Shown piece by piece: positions 1 to 7,869 of a DNA stretch of 14,333 nucleotides. Origin of the DNA: Conidiobolus incongruus B7586 (taxonomy: Eukaryota; Entomophthoromycota; Entomophthoromycetes; Entomophthorales; Conidiobolaceae). A program made the position numbers and the translations under genes. Location of the stretch: positions 1 through 14,333 of the forward strand of contig JNEM01008278.1 of the NCBI GenBank assembly GCA_000697335.1. The letters run 5' to 3'. Every line of letters starts with the position of its first letter. Within the stretch, counting starts at the first letter, position 1. The notes beneath the pieces are model-generated. The model saw only the letters and a program-made list of their open reading frames with translations, was not told the origin of the DNA and made no database searches.

Positions 1-237
1 ATTAATATACTATAATATTAATAGAATATAGTTTTAATTTTCAAAGTGATATAAAAAATAAAAAATAATAAGAATTGAAAGGAAAAAAAAACTTTGGTTA
101 TTAAATAAATCAATATTATTTATATAATTAATTTAGCTATAAAAGTATAAATTAACTATATAATTTATAGTTAATTAATCTATATAGAGATATATATAAG
201 AATTTAAAGAATTAGTCTCTTATTAATATTAATTTAA
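1..237 (-). repeat. Decayed repeat copy A, cut by the window edge, inverted relative to copy B
   Basis: Bases 2-220 align to the reverse complement of 12141-12360 at roughly 85% identity by hand alignment, with only a few small gaps. The match fades past about 237. The shared block includes a near-identical stretch at 181-200 (copy B 12161-12180) and the TAGTCTCT motif at 213-220. CpA plus TpG dinucleotides are scarce here (about 5) against about 20 CpT plus ApG, the bias left by RIP in fungi. I infer the gene-facing edge of a broken mobile element whose body lies to the left, outside the window. Whether this is a long terminal repeat, a terminal inverted repeat or an internal piece cannot be told. 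It is given as minus strand only because copy B is taken as plus. Confidence 0.8.
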
Positions 238-243
238 ATCTAA

Positions 244-288
244 TATCATTTAATAAAATAAGATGATTAACTTATCATTTAATAAAAT
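244..288 (+). repeat. 16-base direct repeat, two copies
   Basis: The 16-mer TATCATTTAATAAAAT occurs at 244-259 and again, without change, at 273-288, a spacing of 29 bases. It sits just inside the edge of decayed repeat copy A. It may be a local slippage duplication or a trace of an insertion or excision. The sequence is of low complexity, so little weight should be placed on it. Confidence 0.6.
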
Positions 289-623
289 CATATATAAGAA
301 ATAAAATAATTTTGATTAAATATAATTATTAAAATTTTACTATATATTTATAAATATATCAAATTAGTATAATCAATAAATTATATATTTTTTATATAAT
401 TTTCAAATAAATCATGAAATTAAGTAAAAAAAATATTATATGAATTCTAATTAATAAATAATTATAATTTTTGCTAAATATAATTAAAAATCAATTTTTT
501 GCTAAAATCTTAAAATGAAATTAATCAATAATTAGTTTTATATCTACTATCTATTTAGAACCTTTATTAATTATTATTAATAATTTAATTAAAAATTTCC
601 CAATATTAATTTTTTTAATAAGA

Positions 624-644
624 TATTATATATTATATATTATA
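624..644 (+). repeat. Short tandem repeat, three heptamers
   Basis: TATTATA is repeated three times without change at 624-630, 631-637 and 638-644. This is a minisatellite-like slippage tract in AT-rich intergenic DNA, with no further copies next to it. Confidence 0.6.
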
Positions 645-1501
645 TTTAAATTTAATTTTAAAGTAATTTCCTTAATTAAAAATAAAATAATATTTCATTT
701 ACTCAAATAAAAAATAAGATTGAGATAAAATTCAATATTAATATTACAATTCAAGCATTGAATTAATAAATAATATATAATAGAGAATATCTGTTACTTT
801 ATAGGTAATAGTAAATAATAAATCTAACCATTTTCTATGTTCTATGTCAATAATTATACAGGAGTATAAATTCAAACTTGAAATCAATACTTAAACGATA
901 TTCAATTGTCTGGTAAAATAATAAAGTTAAGGTTGATACCCAAATCTAACAAACAATGTGTAAACGTCCTATTATTCAAATTATTATATTTACTATCTTT
1001 CTGAATTGAAATTGAATATTTAATATTAAAATGGATTTAATAGTAACTAAATTAAAAGAATGTATTTGGTATTTGATATTATTGTTAAAAATCAATTAAA
1101 TAAAACAAATAGAAATGAAATATTTTTTATTTAGTAAATTGGATAATAAAAATAAATGAAATAATCAAAAAAATTGAAAAATATCAATAAATAAACATAT
1201 AATAACTTTTTATTCAAATATTTGAAATTATAATTTCAATGATTATATCCTTTGAAAATGATTAAAATTTTATAATAAATTTTAAAAGTAACCTAGTTGG
1301 AAAAAATTCTAAATTAACAAATCCCATAATTTATGAAGGCAAATATACAAAATTAATAAATTTGAATTCTGTGCTCACTTTTGAAATCAAACAATTTAAA
1401 TTAAAAACATTTAATAGATATAATAATATTATTAGTGAAATATTTTAATATTATTATTTAATTTAAAAACTGTGAAACATCTGATTTTACAATTTTATAT
1501 A

Positions 1502-3676
1502 ATGTTATCAAAATTAACAAGATTGTTGCCCATCAAGAGGGTAACCACCTCATTTCCCAAATATTCTACATTTTCATTTATTGAACAAACTGAGAAAACC
1601 AAACCGAAGCCTTTAAATATGTTACCGAGTAATGTTCCCGATCCCAAACAATTTCAACTTGATGCGGAGCTTGATAAATTTAAATTATGGTTCAAGAAGA
1701 ATATGGCAGTGATCGAAAAATTGACGAGTGACTATTTGATAGGAGTGATAATTAATTCTATTTCGGCTGTGGAGTACCAATCGTCAAAGGGATATATCAA
1801 AGTACCCAGAGAGAAGTATCAACAACTTTCTGAACTTATCAATTTAGTGAGTGATATATTATTAACTGATCCGACTCGAGTCAAGTGTTTGCAGATGGAA
1901 GACTTGAACAGACTACTTAACGCTTTGCGAAGAATTCCACCAGCTGGACAATCCCAACTCCAATTCAGGATTGATCGCTGGCTAGAATTGATATTCAACA
2001 GCCATCTTTACAAATATGGATACAACCAGGATACTGTTCAGCATTTAATCACCATAATTGTCAAGTCTCAAAACGCTGCGAACATGTACTCCAAATTGGT
2101 CAAGTATTTAATCAAGGATAATTTCGCAATCAATGCCCAACATGCTCAGTATTTGATCTATAGATTGAGTTATTATAACCAAACTGAAATGCTCAACAAA
2201 TTTTACAATCATTTGACCTCCAAACATCCTGAAATCATGACTCCAAAAGTATACCACGAATTGATCAAATCTGCATGCATTCGTAAAGATATGACCACTG
2301 CAGAAGACCTTATTAAAAAAATGAAGGAAAACAAAATGAAAATCGATTATACTACATACACCACATTAATTCATGGCTATGGAAACATTCAAAACTATAG
2401 TAAAATGATGGAAGTTGTCGAAGAGTTGCAAGCTTCCAACTCCGAGTTGGGCAGACCTCAAGCTCCCATTCAAATTGCCATTAAATATCTATCCAACTCC
2501 GAAATCAATTTGCCATTGATTGAAGAACTGATACAGAATCACAAAATCGAAGAACCTAATTTGGATTACTACAACATGATGATTCAGTATCATATCCACA
2601 AAAATGAAATTGCTCAAGTTTGGGACATTTTAGACCAAATGAAAGCTAATCAAATCTTACCCAATACCAATACTTACGAACCTATCATATCCTATTATGT
2701 CAAACTCAAAGATTTCGACCAAGTCGCAAAAGTATACGACAATTTCCAATTAACATTGAGCAAATTGCCAAAGAATGAGAATTCTGAGATGAAAAAAATG
2801 GGCAAAATCATCTTCAACCGAATAATTTATCTCGCATGTCAGACAGACAACCCCAAACTCGCGCATCAACTCATCGACACAGCGAAATCCATGCGCGTCA
2901 AACTATCCCCAGCTAGTTTCACTCCCTTGATGGAATACTACCGCAAATATGGGGAATTCGATCAAGTTTACCAAATTTATGACGGATTGTCAACCAAATA
3001 CAAATTCGGATTCAATATTATCGCTTTCGATATCTATATGAAGACTTTGTACGACGATTCCAAGATGCATGTAGCTCACGACCAATTCTTCGAACTTTTG
3101 CGTCAGGGTCACCATCAAGTTACGAAGAAGGATCTCTTAACACACTGTTACGGAATTGGCCAGTGCGGCAACCTCCAAACCTTTATAGATTTCTTCAATA
3201 TTCCATTGATGAAATCTCACTTTCAAATTACGACAGATTGCTACAACGCTCTACTCCAGGGCTATTTCCAAAGCGCCAAATTGGACGACATTCTCGCCCT
3301 TTTACAACACAAGGACTTCCAACTCGATTACAATTCTCTAGCCATATTCCTCAACGGCTTCTCCAATATGAAACTTTACGACATGGTCATCGATGTGTTC
3401 AATAGGTTTAAGAATTCTCAAAATGGCCTATTCCGTCCAGATGATCAATTCCTCAAACCAGTGTTCATGGCATATTACGAAACTGCCAAAGATCAAGAAT
3501 TAATTGAAATGTTTGAAGATTGTTATATTGAGCACAATGAATTGAAACCCGATATTAAATTGATTTCCATGTATTTAAATACTGTTAAAGAATTGAAAGG
3601 CAATGAAGCACTCCAAAAAGCTGTAGAAACTTTGAAATCTAAATTCCCAGAAGAAGATTTTTCACAATTTCAATAA
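1502..3676 (+). CDS. Mitochondrial pentatricopeptide repeat (PPR) protein, gene 1
   Basis: Single-exon gene for a 724-residue PPR protein, probably a mitochondrial matrix RNA-binding factor for processing, stability or translation of organelle transcripts. The frame is open from GTG at 1472, but the first ATG in frame is at 1502. Starting there gives MLSKLTRLLPIKR, basic and free of acidic residues up to Glu28, a typical import presequence. Helical PPR-type repeats are visible at about residues 247-281, 282-316, 352-386, 387-421, 435-468, 469-503 and 577-643. The best are the pair from 352 (PNLDYYNMM, then PNTNTYEPI). The N-terminal 200 residues are helical without clear motifs. Wobble positions at about 2820-3360 are richer in C than in the rest of the gene. 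PPR gene 2 follows on the same strand and looks like an old paralog. Fungal PPR proteins diverge fast, so I cannot assign this one to a named yeast factor (Ccm1/Dmr1, Aep3, Pet309 types). No catalytic domain is seen. Confidence 0.9.
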   Translation: MLSKLTRLLPIKRVTTSFPKYSTFSFIEQTEKTKPKPLNMLPSNVPDPKQFQLDAELDKFKLWFKKNMAVIEKLTSDYLIGVIINSISAVEYQSSKGYIKVPREKYQQLSELINLVSDILLTDPTRVKCLQMEDLNRLLNALRRIPPAGQSQLQFRIDRWLELIFNSHLYKYGYNQDTVQHLITIIVKSQNAANMYSKLVKYLIKDNFAINAQHAQYLIYRLSYYNQTEMLNKFYNHLTSKHPEIMTPKVYHELIKSACIRKDMTTAEDLIKKMKENKMKIDYTTYTTLIHGYGNIQNYSKMMEVVEELQASNSELGRPQAPIQIAIKYLSNSEINLPLIEELIQNHKIEEPNLDYYNMMIQYHIHKNEIAQVWDILDQMKANQILPNTNTYEPIISYYVKLKDFDQVAKVYDNFQLTLSKLPKNENSEMKKMGKIIFNRIIYLACQTDNPKLAHQLIDTAKSMRVKLSPASFTPLMEYYRKYGEFDQVYQIYDGLSTKYKFGFNIIAFDIYMKTLYDDSKMHVAHDQFFELLRQGHHQVTKKDLLTHCYGIGQCGNLQTFIDFFNIPLMKSHFQITTDCYNALLQGYFQSAKLDDILALLQHKDFQLDYNSLAIFLNGFSNMKLYDMVIDVFNRFKNSQNGLFRPDDQFLKPVFMAYYETAKDQELIEMFEDCYIEHNELKPDIKLISMYLNTVKELKGNEALQKAVETLKSKFPEEDFSQFQ

Positions 3677-3712
3677 TTTTTTTTTCAGATATTTATTAAT
3701 ATTCCAATCAAT

Positions 3713-3718
3713 AATAAA
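3713..3718 (+). terminator. Possible polyadenylation signal AATAAA for PPR gene 1
   Basis: AATAAA lies 37 bases past the TAA stop, just after a T-run at 3677-3685. Position and sequence fit a fungal 3'-end efficiency/positioning element, but this hexamer is common by chance in such AT-rich DNA. Confidence 0.3.
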
Positions 3719-5067
3719 AATCAATTCTAATGTTTCTTATCAAAATTTATTAAAAAATAGATTGAACAATTGAAAATTCCAATATAATTTTTAATTCGAA
3801 TCTAAAAAATTTGGTTAAATTCAAAAATATATTATCATTATTATTATTATCTATCTTTAGTGTATTTTTGTTTACAATTTATGTTAAAATGATAATTTTG
3901 TATGATAAAAATACCATTAAAATAATAGTTGATTTAAGTTAATATTAGGAAGAATTTCAATTCTGGATTTTTTTGTCACAAAAACCACAATGATATCCGA
4001 ATAGTACAAATTGAAATGAGATAGATATACACATAAACTAGAGGCTCAAGCTCATAAAAATAAGCTTACTCCAATAGAAAAAAACATCCTAGTTTTCTTA
4101 GTTTGATAATATTCGATCATTTTCTTTTAATACACTGACATTTCATTATATAATCTTTTTACCAAATTGTGCAATTTTTTTTCAAAACTATAATCAAACA
4201 TCTTGAATCAAGTGTCTTTAAATCAAGGATAAATGTGAAAAAACATTAAATATGACTATATTTTAGCTTAAATTCAGCAGACAAATCATTATGTATTACT
4301 TGATATAAATTTATGAAGTAATTACTTATAACTTTTATTTAATTATATATCATAAACTAGTGTTTTATGACAAAACCATGAAAATTATTAAGCTAATAAT
4401 CAAAAAGATAATTTAAATTTGTTTGTCAGTTTAATTATAAGTTGGATTTTTGATATAGGTGTAAGATATAAAAAGAAAAAGAAAATTATCTTCAGTTTTT
4501 ATAAAAAGCCATCCAAGCTTTCATTATCAGTGTAATGCATATGTCATTTACAAAATATATCAGCAAAATGATTTTTTTATACTACTGAAATTATTAAGGA
4601 TTATTTAAATCCGAAATTTCGAATCATAAGATGGCCAGCATATTCCTCAATTATTCACCCAATCGAAAATCTTAGTGGTATAATAGAGTAAAAGAAAAAT
4701 GCATATAATAATACCTCAATAATCCAGTCTGAATTATTTTAAATGCTTCAAAAGAAATAGTATAATATATAAATATTGCAAAATTTGGCTATTTCTAAAA
4801 TAAATTAATTCTTCAAATTTAAGGTTATCCAAATATTATAGCTATAGAAACTTTTGATTCTTAGATAATATTTCACAATGGGAATTAAAAATAATGAATA
4901 TATTTTAATAGTAATAGATATTAAAGTTTAATGAACATTGAATTTGAAAAAATATTTTAATTCCAATTTGTATAATATATTAATTAGATTGATCCCATAA
5001 TTATAATTTCTAGTTTTTTCAACTTAAATAGGGTCATATATTAAGGTTAAAAAATATTATTAAAATA

Positions 5068-5097
5068 ATGCTGAATTTTATTATTTATTTTAATTAA
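5068..5097 (+). promoter_or_regulatory. Possible upstream ORF in the leader of PPR gene 2
   Basis: An ATG at 5068 opens a 9-codon frame (MLNFIIYFN) ending in TAA at 5095-5097, five bases before the ATG at 5103 and in a different frame. If the transcript begins upstream of 5068, ribosomes would meet this short frame first and could only reach the PPR start by leaky scanning or reinitiation. The transcription start is unknown, so the element is hypothetical. Confidence 0.3.
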
Positions 5098-5102
5098 TAT
5101 TC

Positions 5103-7457
5103 ATGTATTTGATAAAACTCTCTAAAAATTTAAAAAATGTCAAAATATCCTATTTAATTGCAAATCAGTGTTATATCGACCGTCTTGCATTACGTGAATA
5201 TAGTACTAAAACTAAACGTTATCTATTTCGCACTACGAAGACACCTACCATATTCATACCTAATCCCAAACTATCTTTAGTACCTTTCAACTTTTCAAAA
5301 CTTTACAAAGAGTTTAACAGATTGGACAATTATCATGATATTCACTTAAAATGGATTATTGGATGTTTAAATAAGTTATTCGATATTTTGAAAATTGACA
5401 CACAATACTGTCTATATCAAGATATAATCTATACCAAACCCAGTTCTGAATATTTAGACATGATTCGAAAGCTGTGCAAACTGATTACGGAGCATTCTAT
5501 ATTTGCAAAAGGATGTAATACCGATCAAATGAATTCGATACTCTCACAGGTTTCAACCCTACAAATTTCCGGTTTATCCCAATCCTTTTACAATTGTATT
5601 TGGTCCAATGGATCATATTCCGCCAACATCGATTCTTCAACCTTAAATTCAATGCTAAAACTATCAGCTCTCGATAATCAAATAACTCAAATTCAAGAAT
5701 TGGTAGAGTGGTCACAACTTAAAAACTTTGATTTGTTACCCGAGACTTATTCCTATATTTTCAAACAGTTAGCATCGCATAGCAATGTCGGGATGATTCA
5801 CCAATTTTATTTATTAGCACAACAAACTCAGCCAGAGTTGATAAATTTTGAATTTTATGCCAACCTTGTAAAGGCTTATACAATTGCTAATAGACTAGAT
5901 CTTGCAGAAATTGCTGTAAAAGAAATGAAATTTAAAGGTATTGAAATTCCTGAGGTTTACGAAAATTATGGAGATATTTTTAGAGATCAGTGGAGTGAAA
6001 TTGACAAGGTGTTAAATGTTTATCATTCGAAATGGGATTTGATATTGAGCGGGATTAACGATTTAACAGATATCAAAATAACCAGAACTTCAACTGAAGA
6101 GATTGACAAAGCCCAGAGTAGGATTAAACAGTTGGATGAGGATAGAATTCGACCAACTATTGAAAATTTTAATAATTTGTTAGAAGCTTATTTAAAGAGA
6201 GGGTATTTGTCAGAAGCGAAATGGATTTGTAAAAATATGACAGATCGTGACATTTTCCCCAACCAAAGTACTTTGGACCTTTTCGTAGGATACTACTGCT
6301 CAACGAAAAACCTTCAACGAGTTCAAAGTACATTTCGAGAGATGGAAAGTTTCAACATAATTCCAAGTCTCCAATCATACATATATTTGATTTTACTACA
6401 ATGCAAATTGAATCAACCTAAGGACGCTTTCAAGACTTTAGACAGAGCTTACAACTCCAATTTGAGACTCAACTGTTCAATATTTTACTCCATGATGAAA
6501 TACTTCATCCGCCACAAAGATTTTCCCAACGCTTTGTTAACTTTCCAAAAACTGCAAGATTACAAAGTCCCAATTGCGCCAGGGTTCCAACTTCGATTCT
6601 TAAGTCAACTATTCACATTAAAAGAGCCAGAACTTGCAAAATCCCTTTACCACAGTATTACAAAATCAAAATTGGTAGAGTATCCCACCCTACACAAGGC
6701 AATCTTCCACTACCATATGTATTTTGGCAATTTTCAAGATATTGTGGCGTATTACGAACGATGGCAACTCCATCATAATTTACCTTTGGGTATCCAAGCA
6801 CTCGAAAGATCCATCGAAATTTTTTTGATGCGAGGAGAAATTCAATGGTGTAGAAGATTAATTAACCATTATTTGAATACATGTGAATCCTACGAGAATT
6901 GTAAACCCAATGCTAAAACTTTAACATTTATTATGGAAGGATTTTTAAACTCTAAGCATTACGATTTAGTGGAATGGATTTTCAATACTTTAGGACGACA
7001 ACCTGTCAACCTCGTTTTAGAGACTAATCATTACAAACTTTTGATAATTTCACTTTTAAAATCAAAAAATTATAACAAAATTTCAAAAATTGTTAATATA
7101 ATGTTAAATTCTCCAAATATAACCATTGACAAATTTTGTTTCGGTGCTTACATTACATCGGTAGCCAAAGCTCACTCCCTCGAACAATTCAAGTCCCTAC
7201 TAGAACCCATATTTCAGCAATTATCTCCAGAAATTGCCGAAAGTAGCCAAATTCTTCACATTTATTTACTAAGACTAATCTATTTTGGAGATTTTGAAAA
7301 TTGTTTAAAATTAATTGAACAGAAATTTATAATGAAAGGTATTGGATTAAATTCTGCAATGTATCAAATTTTGAAGAAGAGATTAGTAGACCATAATGAG
7401 ATGGAATTGTTGGAGAAATTGAAAGGGATGAAAATACCAAAATCTGTTGAAAATTAG
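5103..7457 (+). CDS. Mitochondrial pentatricopeptide repeat (PPR) protein, gene 2
   Basis: Single-exon gene for a 784-residue PPR protein from ATG 5103 to TAG 7455-7457. The first acidic residue is Asp26, and Lys5, 8, 11 and 14 alternate with hydrophobic residues (MYLIKLSKNLKNVK). This is an amphipathic mitochondrial presequence, so the product is expected in the organelle binding RNA. A PPR-like unit lies at 248-282, then four units in tandem register at 351-385, 386-420, 421-455 and 456-490, each 35 residues with Pro or Asn near the joins. A further unit is at about 602-636. The C-terminal third is helical and degenerate. Motif layout matches PPR gene 1 closely at 200-282 and 351-420, indicating common descent by tandem duplication. 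It converges on the HUL5-like gene. No endonuclease or other catalytic domain is visible. The particular transcript it serves cannot be inferred. Confidence 0.9.
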   Translation: MYLIKLSKNLKNVKISYLIANQCYIDRLALREYSTKTKRYLFRTTKTPTIFIPNPKLSLVPFNFSKLYKEFNRLDNYHDIHLKWIIGCLNKLFDILKIDTQYCLYQDIIYTKPSSEYLDMIRKLCKLITEHSIFAKGCNTDQMNSILSQVSTLQISGLSQSFYNCIWSNGSYSANIDSSTLNSMLKLSALDNQITQIQELVEWSQLKNFDLLPETYSYIFKQLASHSNVGMIHQFYLLAQQTQPELINFEFYANLVKAYTIANRLDLAEIAVKEMKFKGIEIPEVYENYGDIFRDQWSEIDKVLNVYHSKWDLILSGINDLTDIKITRTSTEEIDKAQSRIKQLDEDRIRPTIENFNNLLEAYLKRGYLSEAKWICKNMTDRDIFPNQSTLDLFVGYYCSTKNLQRVQSTFREMESFNIIPSLQSYIYLILLQCKLNQPKDAFKTLDRAYNSNLRLNCSIFYSMMKYFIRHKDFPNALLTFQKLQDYKVPIAPGFQLRFLSQLFTLKEPELAKSLYHSITKSKLVEYPTLHKAIFHYHMYFGNFQDIVAYYERWQLHHNLPLGIQALERSIEIFLMRGEIQWCRRLINHYLNTCESYENCKPNAKTLTFIMEGFLNSKHYDLVEWIFNTLGRQPVNLVLETNHYKLLIISLLKSKNYNKISKIVNIMLNSPNITIDKFCFGAYITSVAKAHSLEQFKSLLEPIFQQLSPEIAESSQILHIYLLRLIYFGDFENCLKLIEQKFIMKGIGLNSAMYQILKKRLVDHNEMELLEKLKGMKIPKSVEN

Positions 7458-7869
7458 ATGGATTGAAAATATCATTCATTATCAAAAATAATAGATCCTA
7501 TTTAAATAAAATAATTTAATAATTTATAATATTTATATTATTTGATTTTCTCAATTAATAATGGATTTAAATAGTGATTCTATGAATTTTGATCTAAAAT
7601 ATATTTTGTAATTTTTAAAGTTGGATTTTTGAGAAATTTATAGAATCATAAAATTAAAATTAATGTAATAGATTGTTGGGTTGAAAAGTTATTTAATAAT
7701 TTTGGCTATTATTGAATTTTTGATAAATTATCTATTAGACCACTATTGTTTCCATCAAAAATATTAATTACCAATCAAATATTCAAAATTGATCTAATTG
7801 TCATAGAATAAAATTTAAAAAAATAAATTACAATTTACTAAAAATATTATAAAGATCCAACTAGTAAAT
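7458..7869. other. Short convergent intergenic region
   Basis: This 412-base gap separates the 3' end of PPR gene 2 from the 3' end of the HUL5-like gene on the opposite strand. It is AT-rich with no coding frame. Both transcripts must end here, so overlapping 3' UTRs are possible, but the sequence alone cannot show this. Confidence 0.6.
7505..7510 (+). terminator. Possible polyadenylation signal AATAAA for PPR gene 2
   Basis: AATAAA occurs 48 bases after the TAG stop of PPR gene 2, a reasonable distance for a fungal polyadenylation signal. Chance occurrence is likely in DNA of this composition. No equally clear hexamer was found for the converging HUL5-like gene. Confidence 0.3.

Larger units (their letters stand above)
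238..1501. other. Intergenic region upstream of PPR gene 1
   Basis: About 1.26 kb of AT-rich DNA with no open frame, tRNA box or recognisable RNA gene. Unlike 1-237, it keeps normal CpA and TpG levels, so it belongs to the gene island and not to the decayed repeat. A somewhat less AT-rich patch at about 780-1010 has no coding pattern; it could be promoter or non-coding transcript, but nothing specific is visible. The last 60 bases before the start codon are a T/A-rich leader. The promoter of PPR gene 1 must lie here, but no distinct TATA or binding site stands out in this composition. Confidence 0.7.
3677..5102. other. Intergenic region between the two PPR genes
   Basis: About 1.43 kb with no frame that looks coding and no tRNA or snRNA recognised. 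CpA and TpG are at normal levels: in 3961-4200 I count about 29 CpA plus TpG against 22 CpT plus ApG, so there is no RIP signature. It contains a short ATT run at 3837-3850. It must carry the 3' end of PPR gene 1 and the promoter of PPR gene 2. Its length argues that the two genes have separate transcripts. Confidence 0.65.

Noticed and set aside
3163-3405. Second plus-strand frame inside PPR gene 1
   Set aside because: It overlaps well-defined PPR coding sequence in another frame. The C-rich wobble positions of the real gene explain its lack of stops.
3677-5102. tRNA or small structured RNA in the long gap between the PPR genes
   Set aside because: No B-box-like GGTTCGAATCC motif or cloverleaf was found on either strand by eye, and no recognisable snRNA or snoRNA boxes.
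5497-5715. Minus-strand frame inside PPR gene 2
   Set aside because: It is antisense to the PPR coding region, has no motif of its own and lacks any supporting context.
4440-7632. Shared 14-mer AGTTGGATTTTTGA at 4440-4453 and 7619-7632, upstream and downstream of PPR gene 2
   Set aside because: One exact 14-base match in a 14 kb AT-rich window is expected by chance, and the flanking bases do not align.
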